A stretch of 59,083 bases of DNA from assembly GCA_033557835.1 (NCBI GenBank), contig JAWQRO010000094.1, positions 1 through 59,083 on the forward strand, given 5' to 3'. The position numbers and the translations under genes were made by a program. The notes beneath the pieces are model-generated. The model was not told the DNA's origin and did not search any database. It saw only the letters and a program-made list of their open reading frames with translations. The DNA comes from Helochares maculicollis. Lineage: Eukaryota > Arthropoda > Insecta > Coleoptera > Hydrophilidae. Shown one piece after another: positions 22,801 through 37,200 of the stretch. How positions within the stretch are numbered: position 1 is the first letter of the stretch; every line of letters starts with the position of its first letter.

Positions 22801-25800
22801 CATACTTAGATACTATTTTATTTTATTAATAATAATTGATAATGATTTATTTAAGAAAAATGTACAGAGATATGTACGATAAGTTTTAGATAATTAATAG
22901 AAAATTGGCTATTTACGTTTAAGAATGTCAATTGTTAGTTTGTAGGCTACTTTGCCTGGTATAATCACATTTGTTTTGCTTTGCTTTTTATATTGCGTTT
23001 TCAATACATACACAATTCTGTTTTTTTTTTAAATAATAAGTTAAGCAACTTAAATATTTCAGTCAATCCTGCAGTATGTCTTTGTTCTAAACATTTAGCA
23101 AGCAAGTTATAAACATATTGTGTCATCAAATGGTAAAGCATGTTCTTCCATTTGGCACATGGTTGCTTTGAGCTCAATTGTCTAAGTGTTAAGTTTTTAT
23201 TTTTTTTATTAAAAACAAATGACAATGTTCCACTTCAGAAAAATTTACACAGATGTAAGATACATTTTAGATGAGTGGAAATTAGACTGTTTAAAGTTAT
23301 GAATACCAATTGATACCTTGTTAGTTGACATGACTGGTAAAATTAAAGTTTTTTGGATATACTAAATATTTAGAAGTCACTTGAATATGATCTGCTATTT
23401 TCTATCCATAAATAAAAATATTGAAAATTTGGGAGTTCTGGCATTTTTGCAATGACACGTCATAAGATTCGTATAAATTTTTTCATTGGTGCAAAATCTT
23501 TCTTCTAAAATGGAAACAGAGAAAAGGCCAAAAACAATCATTGAAATAAAATTTTAATACAGTCATTTTTTGTGTATCTTTATCAAACAGAATGTGACTT
23601 TATATTACCATATTTAATTGCAAGAAAGGATTCAGGGCTTGTTACGTGACATAATTTTATGTATTACACTAACAAGTAAATTATATCATTAGTAGAAAAT
23701 GTCTCAACGTCATTTTAAATGATATCGACAAATAGGTAAATGATGTTCATCAGACCTACCAAATACTATTGTATTTCCGAGTAGGATGCTGCACTTAATA
23801 AATATCCCAATGAAACATTTGAATCATATCAATTATAAAATTAATGGGTAATTAAATTAAATACAATTTAGGGAACAAATAAATTTAGCACTTACTGGGC
23901 CCTAGTGATTTATATTTAATTCTTTGTGCAAGTCGAGCTGATAATTGCATCTAGCAGTGTAAAAAGGTATAAGCAAAATTCATGCAAATAGTCACATCAA
24001 TATCATATTAACTTAAAAAAAGACTCATTAAATTTGAGCATATAGCCTTAATAAGTATTAATGATTGTCAGTATAAGCTGATATTATTTTGCCGCAAAAT
24101 ATTATGGTTATTGTGGAAAGTTAAATACAAATAAAATTAATGTTTTCTACTCGTAATAAACCCTAAAATGTATATAACATACTGCATTGTCTTTTTGATT
24201 TTAAGTATATATAAAAATAATTCGATTGTTTCCTGATTGCATGAGTTTAATAAAATTTAAATGGGAATATAGGGACGAAGTTGGCTTATTTTTATTCGAA
24301 AATACGTACAATGTTTCATTTTGATGTATCTCATTAGCTATGTCGAATTTAACATATCGGCTTCTTTTGCCTTAGTAATTGTAATTTGTTGTATTATTTG
24401 GATTCATTGAAGAGTAGTCTAGACGTCTCATTTTTATCATATTCTTTATTGCAAAAGATCATATCCTTTTTATTTTGTTTTATAAGTTCAGGCGAGTTCC
24501 ATATTTGATTCATTGAATAGGACATAAAGAAAATAGCCATTCTAGTTTAACAAACGAACATTTTTTAAAAATTAATTAAACATCAATTAAGTACATTGAA
24601 TAGAACACAGTAACAAAAAACCGATCAAACATATGCTGCATTTTTCAATTTATAAAAAGTAATAAATTCGAATCCAAAGCAGCCATATACCGATTGTAAG
24701 TCTGTGCAATACCATTTGACTACATATTCTGTTTATAACCTGCTTATTAAACTTTTGGAACAAAGATAGATACTGATATTTTAACTAAACATGTAATTTA
24801 ACAAGTCAAGCAATTTATTGTATAACGATTATTTTATAACATGATTTAGTAGAGCTACGTAGTAATGTAGAACCGAAGATTGTGCAAATTTGATATGGAA
24901 AGTAAATTTGTAGAAACACAGAAAATGGTGAATTAAATAAATTTGAAAAATTGGGATTTATAGTTCTTTTCATTTATACCTTGATTAAGTACAAACTGAT
25001 AAATTTTTCAATTCCATAAATCACGAGTTATAGCTTTATACTTTAATAAAAAAGATTAGAAAAGAAGAAACTAGTTCTTCAATATCTCGCATAATAAAAA
25101 CGTATTAGTAGCCATAATACAAATATAACAACCATTTTAGTGTTAGGCATTTTTAAAAATTTGTCGGATTGTACTATGACACATTTATCTGCGAGCAATG
25201 ACAATTACATCAGTCACATAAGACTATGCACTTAAAAGTTTGAGAAATATTAATGTTTAACATTTGTTGTTTGTGATTATATTTTATAGTAGAGGTTTTT
25301 TTTTAAATTAACATATGCTTTGTTCTCTCAGTCACTCAGACTCAAATTCCACTTCCGTGTAACAGTTGCTAAAATACCTAGCCAAAGTGCGATCGCGCTG
25401 CGTGGCACTAAGAGAATTAAGTTATCACGAGACCTCATTTTTATAAATGTACTATCAAAGAATCAAATTATATTGTTGAGCTCGGCACATTCTTAAATGA
25501 ACTTTCTATAATTTAAAATGTAAACGAAAGTTTGTGCAGTGAGGCTTCAAACATTTGACTTTGATCTACCCATAAGTATTTTGAGCAACTTACCCTCATC
25601 GGCACTGCTTTCACTGTCATCTGAGTAAATATTAGAAACTTTCAGTTTAACTTGATTTTTGGCGGTAGTAACAGATTCCTCCTTCTCCTCTTCTTTTTTC
25701 TTTTGTGCTTCTTCTCTCCTTGCCGTCTCTGCTGCTTCCCTTTGTTGTTTTCCTTCTCTCCTAGCCTTCAATTCTGCCATAGCATTAACTCTCTTGTTAT

Positions 25801-28800
25801 CACCTTTTACTCTATTTTCTTCTATGTTCTTTTTTCTTTCTTTACTCCTTTCTTTATGATCTATAGAGCTAAAGTCAAATTGATCTGGATATTTATTTTC
25901 TTTTGACTTCGATTTGTCTTTGTCTTTTGGCCTATCTGCCTTCTTTGCTTGTCTTAGTTTTTTTTCAATTTCAAACCTAGTTTTCATTAGCTCTCTTTGC
26001 TCGATTCTTTTAAATATTTCGGTTTCCCTTTCTTTCTCCGTCATGCTGGCTAACCTGAAGAAAAATTGAGTCACCAAACAGTTCAAATCTAAATGTAATT
26101 TTAGGCTTTTTGAGTGATGTGGTAAAGTAATATTGGAACATTGTTAAAAATAATCTGATTTCTTTTTCTGATTTTTTTTAAACTAACAAATAGGGACTTT
26201 TTCTAAAAAACCAACAAAATTCTAGAAATATTCTGTAAGACTATGCATTTAATATGAGACTATAAAATTTCTGAAATGAGTAAAACTTCAGTAGAATAGT
26301 TGGAAAAATGAGGATTTTAACTTTTGTATTGATAGAGTTAAATTTTCACGATTGGATAGTTTTATAACAAGTTAATTTGCTAATTTTACAAAATGTCTCA
26401 ATGACATGAAACCTTTGAGCAATAAACAATTTCACAGCATTAATTATTGTTCATTCTTACCTAGCCCTATCTTCTTCGTCTCCCATAAGCTGGTCATCAT
26501 ATCCATCATTAAACTCCTCTTCAGAGCTGTACGAATCAGAAACTTCTCCTTCTTCTGGCTCTGAGTTGTCTTTCTTCGATTCCTTTTCGGAATCCGAAGA
26601 ATCCCTCTTCGCCCTCTTTTTGTTCTTGCTGCTATCATTCTTAGCCTGAGTATCTTCACCATCTGATTCGTCCGAAGACAAATCAGGAGGAGGCGATTTC
26701 TTTTTCTTGCTTTTCTTTTTCGCCAAATTCAGGAACTCCTGTAAAAAGAGCATTAATACATTTTAATTAGCATAATAAAATCGAATACAAACTGGAGAAA
26801 ATGCTAAAAATTGCATATCTTTGCAGATCCACTGAAACCTTGCGAGAATAAACCGAATGACATTCAGGTAATGTCAAAAACGGTTGCTAATGTCATAGAT
26901 TTGTTGTTAGGCTTTTATGGAAGCTCTCTTAGCTTATTATATCGATATTTTATGAAATAATTATCGAACAAAAAAAAGGGTTGCAAAGTCATACTTTATG
27001 ACTATGTTTAATTGCAAGTGAATAAACGAGCTAATTTTGGGAATTAAATTAATGTCAAGGAGATCTCTAAGGAAATTTATCAAATGTCATTATTAATGAA
27101 AGAATTTTCATGGCTCACTTCCAATAGATTTTTATTGTCATGTTGAGGGTTGGTTAACAGTTCATATAAAGAATAAACACTGGGCTTCAATTTTTAAAAC
27201 AATAGCTAATGCCAAGTTTTCATATCTCTGCTTAAAGAATTAAGGCAAACTGTAGAAAACATTCAAATCCAATAGTTGTTGGTCAAATCTTTTGCAAAGC
27301 ATAAATACATTTTCTAGGTTTTGGTTCTCAAAGCCTAATCAGAGATTTTCTTTCACATTAGCCGTGCTTGAAACACATTTGAAATATATTATCAATGCGT
27401 GCAAGTATCATATAAAACATATATATCTCTCAAATTAACGTTGATTTTTGTACTCACCTAACGTTAGTACTAACAATAGATACATAAGCTGTTTTTCATC
27501 ATGACATTACTATTGCAAATCTTATTTATATTTATTAAATGACTACTCAAAGGCATAGCCAACCTAAAATAATTATTTAGTTTTAAGGCATTATTTTGGT
27601 AGATTTCAACCTATTAAAATACAATTTTTATAAAGGAATATCTGTCTTTAGATATCCAAAGCAGTACAAAGACTTAAAGACGTACAGTTTATTTTTATTG
27701 TTTAAAAGAAACAATTTGACATGTGGTTTGCATGCTAAAAATATTAATTTATAATGCCATAATGGTAAAAATTCCTCTTCAAAGAAAATAGAAAATTTGT
27801 ACAACGAAAGCAATTAAAACTGGGTCCGATCCATAAATACATAAGTCCTTAATCACGGTAATTAGTGATAAATTAAATTTTCCCTGCCGTCATGTTTATA
27901 ATAGATATCTTTCTATTTTTAATAAATAATATAAGCCTCCCGGAACAATTGAAATTTCATAATGCTTAAATTCAAATTTACCCGTTAACCTAAAATTATA
28001 TGTTAAGATATTTACAGACATATTTCTAGGGTATAAGTATCTGAAACTGAAGAAGCGGGTGTTCATAGATTCTATCTATTTGATTGTAATTTACCAAAAT
28101 CAACTTAATTTTGGGATCCAAGCTTCCTGTTTTATCAATATAAAAAATTTACTTAAAGTTAAATGGCAACTTGTGCTTAAAAAATATGTAAACTATTATA
28201 AGAGTTTTCACTACAGTGTCTATAGAATTCTCTTGTTTTCATTGCAATTTTTTAATTGTTTTTTAGTTTTTCTTTTACAACCTTGTTTGGTTCTAAGTGA
28301 ATTTTTCTTTAACATTGTTCTATTGACAAACTTCTTTGTTAATTAAATCGCAAGAAATGCAATCAACGCTAATTATTTACACTTACTCTATCATTTATAA
28401 TTATACACAACCTCAGTAGAAAAATATAAAAAATTTAATGGCTTGCAAATTCCCTTCAAGAACAAAACAAGTGCTCACAATGCTTCCAAAGTGAAAACGC
28501 ATTAACCTTATAATGCATTTAGTTTCTGTACTCAAAATATAGTATAGTATAAGACTAAAAAAATATCTTAATTTTACAAAATGAAAACAGAAGCATGCAA
28601 ATGCTTACAGCAAAAGTTAAGAACATTTTTTGTATGCACGTGAATTTGAAGATTTTTATAGATATAGTGGATCAGAGAAAAGTAACTTCGATTTTGCTGG
28701 ACATCCTGATCAACAATTTTATGTGTCTCCTTGTAAACAAAAAATTTTATTTTGCTAAATATTTGGACAATTAATTGGTATCCATAAAAAATTAATCTAT

Positions 28801-31800
28801 ATGCAGCCACATAATATGCATAACGATCACTCCCTCGATTCCTGCAAATATAATTTCATTGCGCATATCCCAATGTTTACTAATTTAGAAATGGTATTCT
28901 AAGACCAGCTGACCGAAAGTGTGAGTGTACAAGCACATGTTTTCGTTTATTTATACTTATTTCAATACTAAGTGTTTTAATAACTTTAAAAATGAGTAAG
29001 AGAGGTGGTTTTTATTGTGAAGTTCGAGGCTGTGATACAAGCAGCAACAAAAAAACAATTAAGCTTGTTTAAAATACCAGAAGACGAAGCCAGGTAAACT
29101 TATAATATCTGATTTTTAATATGTTAAAAACATAAGTTCAGCAAAATGTGTGCAGATATTTATATTTATTGTTCCTATTTAGGAGTAAGGAGTGACCTAG
29201 AAACATAAATAGGGAAGATTTCCTAAAGAAAGATTTTATTCTTGCAAGCAAGTGCTACAAAGTTTGTGGAAAGAATTCTTAAATGATTTGAGGAACTGAT
29301 TGCAAGAAAATGCAGTGCTTACAATATCTCTTAACAAAGAGGAATTTAATTTAAGCAATCTCAGTTTAGATATTGCTAAACCATCAGGTAAGATATTTTT
29401 AACCAGATTAGCCATTTTACTTTAAACCATCACTGTTATGTTGAGAAGAAATTAATTTATTGTAAATGTAACTATTTGGTTGTCGTAAGAACTTTCGCAT
29501 TAAGGAAAGGAAGTGTGCCCTCTTAATAAATGAAATGAGTATAAAAGCAAACTATTTCTGCAATATATCAAAAGACAAACTTATAGGGGTGCATAATTTA
29601 GGACACTTCAGGCAATTTAAACCTGCAAAATATGCAATGGGGTTAAGGTTGAGTGGAATAAATGTAAATTGGGAACAATCCTTGGGATATTCTTTTTTGC
29701 AAAGTAATTATCCAGTGGATGATTTAAAAATGTTGATTTGTAAATATATTCATTATTTAAAACAAATTGATTGTGGTTACAGTTATAATTACAGATTTAG
29801 GAGCAAATTGTATAAAATTTGCTAAAGAAGTTGGGTCCAAATGATCAACCATATTTCTACGTTAATCATTTAAAAATCTTTTATTTGTTTAATCCTTGTC
29901 ACCTATTAAAGGCAACAAGAAATATTTTTTTTAAAAGCAATTTTAACTATGGTAATATCAAAAAAAGAGCATCTTGAGACGTTATACAATCTAGACAACT
30001 CAAAAACAGTAGGATTTGCACCAAAATTGTCTAACATTCATTTAGATCCTAATGGATTTGAAAAACAAAGTGTCATATGCTGCCCAATTATTTAGTAGGC
30101 GTGAAAGTAGTTTTAGCATCTAGACAACTTCTAGAAGCTATATGAGCAATAAGTTTTATTAAAAATATGAATACTTTATTTGTTATAGTGAATGGCAACT
30201 TTGGGACCCCTGAAAATATAACATTTCTGTTAGAAATAAAAAATATATTTTTAATTAAGCAAGTAATGAGACGAGGGGGCAAACATGTAACCAGGCAAAT
30301 GAAATTTTTGCAATGTTGGGTTGTAAAAATAAATACCTTCATATAACTTTAGGACGAAATGGGAAATAGGGATTTAATTACTCATCGTTTGAATTTGGAA
30401 ATACAACAAACCGCTATACAAGTTAAACATGCATTTATAAAGTTATTTTTATTTCAATATTTTGAACATTCTGAAGGTGCAAATTGCTTAGATGATTTAA
30501 GCCTTGCGCTAAAATCAATATTGGCCATACCAACAGAACAGTTAAGTATTACTGTCATAAATGATGCGACTACGTAATACAAATGTATTAGCAGTACATA
30601 CTGCTGATTACAAGGAGCTTGATGTACCTACAACGAACAAATTTGTGTATATTAGTGGGTACTTGTATAACAAATGATTGATACAGCATTCATGTGAGAC
30701 ATGTAAAAATTATTGTTTGAGTAATTTAGATGAAACAAATTTGTATACTCATCTGAGAAGTTTCCATGCCACATATGAAAATGTATTTGGCAAGTTTGAT
30801 GTGCCTTCTCATGTATTTGTACTATATGTAATAAAGCCAGAAGAAATGTTTTTTAAAAAATTTGATTCGGTAGCTGCAGACGTAACAGTTGGCCACCAAT
30901 TAAGATTGTTGTAAAAAGTATTAAATTTGAGCATTCATGTTTTCAATTTCTTTTACAGTATTTAATTAATTTATTTGTTTGATTTAGAATTTTTACAACT
31001 TTAAAAAAATTAGCTAAAAATATAATTAATCAGCCGAGAGTTAGTAAAGATGTAATTAATGTATACTAGATTATGTACAATTATACTGATTATATTGATA
31101 TAAATATCAAACGTAATCGTAACACATAATATAATCCTAACCTAATTTCCCCACAATAAGTGCATACTATATTTTTGTATATCTATCAAATAGTTTTTCT
31201 CTAATTGTTTCATTTAAATGCTTCCGTTTTTAAAAATTTGAAACTTCAAAAGTTTGCAGAGAGAGTAAAAAATATCAAATTTCGCACATTGCTAATCTCA
31301 AAATGGCCTTAATTCATTTCTCGGTCACCAACTTCAAATAAGCCGCATTGAATAAGCATTATGTGATGCAGCACAATATATTTAAGGCAGGCTTTTTAAG
31401 AAATGTTTCTTCACAATGTTGTTAAGAAGCTTTAAATATATTTTTCCAGGAAAGAAAATATACCCCACACCTGCCTTCAAAAACTGTTGTCTCTAGAAAG
31501 ATTTATAGTATTTTGTTCATTAGTACATTTTGAAGATACAAGTGAGACCATTTATAAGCTATTCAAACCTTTTAGAATTTCCAAACCAAGATATCTGTAT
31601 CAATGGGTGGTCAGTATTATAGACAGGGTGCTTTTGTAAGAATTCATTTTAAATAAAGCTGTTTTGTATTGTGCATAAGCCAATTGGGAGACATTTGATA
31701 TTTCTAAATATTCACAATTAAAACTAGATATTCAGTCAATAATAAATATAAAATCACAGCTTGAATTTTTTTGAAACTTTGGCATGATCAGAGAAATAGA

Positions 31801-33102
31801 ATATACATAGAGCTCACAAATAAACTATATACTTGATAAACTGTTAATATATTAGAAAACGCGATGTGGTTTTGTTGTAATGAAACAAGAAGTAAATGTT
31901 GATTATAGGTCAATTTCAATAAATATCCAATTAATGCAAATATTTTTTGGGTTGACCAGAAATACATTTCTTGGAAGAGGGTATTGGTAAAATACACATT
32001 TCTTCTGGTGTCCTCTGCTGGTTGGCAAGATGAGCAGTAACTACTTTTAATATAGTTTCTAGTCGTTTTAATTAATGGATTTAAAAATGCCCTTGAATCT
32101 ATATTTTTAAGGTAGTTATATTCATTGTAGAGCAGGTTAGTCATATGCTAGGTTTCCTTTAAGTAGATCTATACATTGCTAAACACAAAGGAATAACCAG
32201 CAATACAAATAAAACTAAAATTTCATTGAAATTTTTAAATATAATTAGTTCATAGAAGCTATATTTATATCTTCAAAAATAAAACACAGTTTTATCTGTG
32301 CTAACATTTCTAAGTGACCTGCCCTTTTGGACCCCAAGAATATGAGTCTTAGTGTTTGGAATACAAAGGAAATGCTTGTTTTAGTAGGCATCTTTGTATC
32401 AAAGACCTAAATGTGATAGGGGTGGTTATGTTTGAGTGGTTGAGTATTAATTGCATATTTAAAATGACCGAATGAGGTGTACCAGTAGAATATAGATTTA
32501 TATATATTTTTTGCACATGTCAGCAATGAAACAGCATTCTAGATTTGGACTGCAGTAATTGTAGGTTGCCCATAAATAATTTAATGTTAAAGGTGATTGA
32601 GATATCGAGTTCAATTTTCCATAAATATAATGGGTAGTCTAATTTATCACAAGGTTGTAATCCTGTGATCGTTAAGTCATAGGTCTGCTGTATATTAACA
32701 TGCTTTGGTAATTTCGTGTCTTAAGAAATCCTTCTTTTGTATTTAAGACCCGTAAAATTGCATTTTCGCTGCGTTTATTTCATTCAATTTTTAGAATGTT
32801 ACTCTCTTACTCGAATCAATATATGAAATTGCAAATTTCATTCTTAAAAGAGCATGCCATGACAATAATATTTTTCCTAACCTAAAACCTAACCTCTAAA
32901 AACCGTTCGAAAGGCCTCAATGAGACTATTACTGCGGCCATAGTGTTAGAAAATTTTGATTTGGATATAAAATATCGTATTTTTTAAAATCCCGCTTTCT
33001 TTTTAACCTAGAAAATTAAAAAAACCTTACCGAATCTAAATCACTGTTAGAGTCGTTACTAGAATCGGAATCAATGAGGGCTGTAGTTTTTCTCTTCGGC
33101 AT
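19867..33102 (-). CDS. Rtf1: RNA polymerase-associated protein RTF1 (Paf1 complex), six coding exons
   Basis: RTF1 works in the nucleus with the Paf1 complex, aiding elongation by RNA polymerase II and promoting histone H2B ubiquitylation. Coding exons, all with GT-AG junctions: 33031-33102 (MPKRKTTALIDSDSS), 26461-26738 (KKKSKKKKSPPPD, acidic and Ser-rich), 25594-26054, 21391-22223, 21105-21324 and 19867-19970. The joined frame is 1968 nt, 655 residues. Residues about 117-160 (ASMTEKERETEIFKRIEQRE) match the histone-modification domain region. Residues about 310-418 form the Plus3 domain (RLSRHKLERFVHLPFFDRI through EFSDSEYQKWVE), which binds phosphorylated Spt5. A charged helical segment follows, and the C-terminus RRSLNLQDYKKKRGLI is the family hallmark. 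Intron 1 (26739-33030, 6.3 kb) contains an antisense P-element-like remnant. Other introns are AT-rich without recognisable inserts. Confidence 0.96.
22224..25593 (-). other. Intron 3 of Rtf1 (3.4 kb)
   Basis: This AT-rich intron lies between the exon ending in SADEG and the exon starting GEKETPVV. I see no ORF or repeat that stands out. Confidence 0.6.
28992..30914 (+). mobile_element. Decayed P-element-like (THAP) transposase in Rtf1 intron 1
   Basis: Broken reading frames in order resemble a P-element/THAP9 transposase. A THAP zinc-finger start (ATG at 28992, GGFYCEVRGCDTSS, then after a frameshift KIPEDEAR) is followed near 29190-29260 by WxRNINREDF and CYKVC. The core follows at 29535-29820 (YAMGLRLSGINVNWEQSLGY), then DLGANCIKFAKEVG, then DPCHLL-like NPCHLLKATRN near 29890, the region where P-type RNase H-like catalytic acids lie. 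The C-terminal part includes LSNIHLDPNGFEKQS and VYISGYLYNK (about 30645). Stops and frameshifts occur throughout, so it is inactive. No terminal inverted repeats were identified. It is antisense to Rtf1. Confidence 0.75.
30915..33030. other. Remainder of Rtf1 intron 1
   Basis: This stretch is AT-rich and includes a short CCTAA-type run at 32876-32899 (CCTAACCTAAAACCTAACC), like degenerate insect telomere units. No coding signal is convincing; a minus-strand open stretch at 31788-32144 lacks recognisable similarity. Confidence 0.4.
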
Positions 33103-34159
33103 CTTGATTCTCTTGCCGCAAATATTACTTCAGTAAAAACAAATGCACCGAGTATATTTAAATAGTGAAGCGCATTAACTACAAACACAAGCTAAATTCT
33201 ACATTAATTTCAACCATTTTTCTTCTACACAAGGGAGGGGGAGGTTTGGAGTACCAACTGTTACAGGTTGTTGTGTAGGTACCTGCTATATGAGGAAAAG
33301 AACATGCTTCCGAGTGGTGGTAGCCTCACTTACTGAATAGATGGCGGGAGATAACATTAGATCTACTGAAAAAATGCACAGTACTTACGTTTAGTTAAAA
33401 AATTTCTAAGATATTGAATTTCGATATCTGTTACATTCAATAATTTTATGTTGACATTCATTTCTCTTATATAGTCAATAATATATATTATATTAAATGT
33501 ATTTACGCAATATATTCACTAAAGATTCTTAGCAAGGAATCTTTCACTAATTATCTGAACTTATCCTAAACTGTGTAAATTCTTACAAAATTATGTACCG
33601 TTTGCTTTACATCAAACTTCTTTTATATCTTAAGTCTTACTTGCATTTATGCCAAATAAAATACTTAATACAGGATATTTTTTATTAAATGCAAACTGCA
33701 ATGGCTGGAATGTCGAACTTCCTCTACAGCAGTTGAAAAAAAATTACATTTTTTATACATAATATATAAAAATTACTAAACTACAAATAAAATTAAATAT
33801 CTTACAATAGAACTATATTTTATTTAATAAATTTTTAAAAAAGGCTTTATATTGTTTTCTGAAAGTTAGTTCCCTGCATTTAAAAACCAATCAAACTGAA
33901 AGGAAAAAGAAGAACAGTTGAGTTTTAAAAATAATTTCTATCTTGCAATTACATAATTTTTTAACTTTGCACATATATTTTAAAGTGATCATTAAAAAGA
34001 ACCTACTGAGCAATTTTACATCGAATATTTAAAAAATATTTTTCTCCAAACTTAGCCTTCCTAGGCACTCAATGTCATTATTACAGCAAAACAGTAACAA
34101 TCCATTTTCTTTAGGTTTTTCACTAACTAAATTCTCAGTAGCTTGATTTGATTACGAAA

Positions 34160-34165
34160 TTTATT
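34160..34165 (-). terminator. Candidate polyadenylation signal of Arp2
   Basis: AATAAA on the minus strand, 94 nt downstream of the Arp2 stop codon. Confidence 0.45.
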
Positions 34166-34258
34166 ACATACTTTTTCTTCATTAATTTAAATTTGGCTCT
34201 TAAAACTATTATTTTTTGTTTAATTCTCTTACGAACATCATTTGCAAATTGGTCTTAT

Positions 34259-37200
34259 TTATGCAGCTCTTGTACCTAACTTTTTAAGAACATTCAGTCC
34301 TTGCTCCTCGTACTCTTGCTTTGACATCCAAAACGTATCCCTATCCTTCATAACTTCAGCTAAGACTGCGCCACCTATAAACACCATATCTTTGCGCCGA
34401 GGTGGATCTTCAATTTTGACTTTAAATTTCTTGAGCTTATCAATATCGTTTTTAAGCACTCTTTCTAAATATAATTGCTTAATTTCTCTCTCTAACCTCG
34501 ATGGCAACCCAGGATACATTGTGGAGCCTCCTGATAGCACGATATGTTTGTAAAGCTCAGGCCGCATATCTATATCAGCAGCTTGGATTGTAGAGAAGAC
34601 TAACTCTGCAATACCCTGCCCTTCAACGTTGATTAAATGCGGTTGAAAGAGAGCTTCGGGGGCTTCAAAACGCTCCCCACCTACTTTAATCACCCTGCCA
34701 TCTGGTAATGTGTATGGTTCTACAAGAACTGTCGTTTCTAAAGCTAAGCGTTGCTCCGTTTCGATATCATAACCTATGTAGCAGAGTCGTTCCTTCATCA
34801 TTCTCACCTGCGAATAAAATTATAATTATATTGTTATCATCCCCTTTAGTCACAGCTGTATTGAAATTTTCTATGAATGTGCTGGAAAGTTTTTGTTTAA
34901 ATTATTTTTTGTTTTGAAAAGAAGTTTGAAAGTCTAAATAAATTCTGCACCTTCATAGACGTAAGATAAAAATAACTAATTATTTTTACCGTTTCGAAAT
35001 CTGCTGAATGGTTAAAGGCGTACCCTCTGAGCAATAATAACTTAATTAAGTAGCGTGTGATATCACGGCCTGCAATATCCAATCTCCTCGTCAGGTGAGG
35101 CAAGGCAAATTCTTCGTAAACAGGACAAATATGTGTAACTCCATCGCCTGAATCTACAACCACTCCCGATAAGAGTCCCTAGAAATTAATTTTGTGTAAA
35201 TAAACGTTAAAATCATTCTATGAGTTGTTTCTAAATAAGTAGATTTGTTATTTTTTATTTATATTAATGAAGAGTTGGGAAAACAATAAAATTACATACA
35301 CGGACAATATTTATTTAAAACATCATATTTTTGATTTGAAGCATTACCTGAGCATAAAGAGTTAATACTGCTTGAATCGCGACATAAGTGCCTGCAAAAC
35401 CATATTTTTCAAACATCACTTCAATCATTTTTTCCCTATTTTTCAGCGGATTCATAGGTGGCTCTGTTAAAAGAATCTATAAAAAACTTAAATTAAGGAA
35501 ACTGGATTTGCATTTGGCATGCAATTGGTCAGTCGTTACAAACCTTAGTCTCCCTAGGATCCAGATTCATTTTCTTAGGACCGAAAGTATAGTCCCAAAC
35601 GTGGCACATATCCTCCCAATTTCGAACAACGCCATTTTCCATGGGATAGTTAACTTCTAATAAAGATCGTAAAGCTGAAGCTTCATCTCCAACCATCAAA
35701 TCCTTTTTTGAAAAAATTATAAATGCCACATTACCAATTTTTACTCATACAACAGATAGTATTATATTCAAAAATATGTGTTGGGGTATACGATCAACAT
35801 ACAAGCAACAATCTGACATGTTTTCAACAAATATGTACATAAAGAAGTCAATAATTTGTAAATTGTTAGTGAAACAACTTTACTTACAGGCAGAGTACTT
35901 GCAACTCCCTGTAAGACATGGAACAGTTAGTTTAGTACATTAATAACAATGCAATCAAAACAAACTTAAATTATAAAGGGTAACTCAACGCTTATATACA
36001 GTTATTAACACTTTATATTCATATCAGACTTGAAATAAATTCATGCTGACCTTCCAACTTGCCTGAGTTTGCTATGATGTTTTGCTTTAGAAGCATAGAT
36101 TATAGAGCACGACTTTAAAATTAGTGTATTTTAGCTTGGTTGTAATGAAAATTTATTTTTAAAATATTTAGTAGATTTCAATATGCTGAATTAGGTAAGA
36201 ATCACTGGATATTCATATGGCAAAAGAATGCTCGATACATGCTCACGGTATTTGAAATGTTAAGGATATGTTGACTAATAATTTTGAGATTATTGAACAT
36301 AGAAAGACTATAAGTAGATGCAATTTTCTGTTACTACCATTACACTAGTTTACTTCTAAATGGATGGATTAATGAAGTAGCTAATAGATTTAGAAATAAC
36401 CAGAAAGAAGGACAAAAATCTGAATTTTGTTAATTACGACTTAAATAAGATAAGTGGTAAATTGAATACCCGCTATAAATAAATAGTTCCATAAACATTT
36501 TACAATATGGTGTTGTAAAATTGGGACCTATTTATTTTAGGATCCAAGTTTAAAACTATAAAAGCATTAACTATACACTAACTTTTTGATACAGCAATAT
36601 AATCTGTGAGGTTTAAAGTTAACAAAATGTAAGCTTAATATCTGGGCCTAGTACGTTGTTCATTTTGAATTAAAATTGATTATTATGATTACATGTAGCA
36701 AATGAATAGAGAATTTACCTAGCAAATATGTAATTAATAATAAATTGCACAATAATTCGAAAATTAGGTAGGAGAACAAGAAGCATACTAGACCCAAAAA
36801 CAAATGCTGAACATGTCACATAGGGGCGCATGCATCATCACATCGGTACTAAAAGCTGTAGTAAACATAAGAAAAAGAAACAAAACAAGAACACATAACA
36901 CAATAAACCTTACAAAACAGGTCTTACATCGACATGGTATCCCTAAAATACAAAAGAAAAGAACTGATAAAACGGCTCAACCACAATCGAGAGATAAGAA
37001 AAGAACAGGAAACCTCCACCTCGTAAACATTAAGAAATGCACTTACTTTCACTTCGATATCTCCAATTTTGTTTACAGCCCTGATGATCGGCCTTCCCAC
37101 CATCGAAGGAAATATATGAGCAGGAAAATTCGAGCCGGCATATCCGCATTTTACGAACTGAAATGAAGGAAGAGGAAAAGGTTATGTTTTCGGCACTTGA

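Noticed and set aside
25652..25906. Plus-strand open frames over 25.6-25.9 kb
   Set aside because: They are antisense shadows of the charged third exon of Rtf1.
31788..32144. Minus-strand 118-codon open frame
   Set aside because: Composition is like random AT-rich sequence, there is no recognisable domain, and it lies in an intron of Rtf1.
32876..32899. CCTAA-like units resembling insect telomere repeat
   Set aside because: Only about four degenerate units, too short to call an interstitial telomere array.
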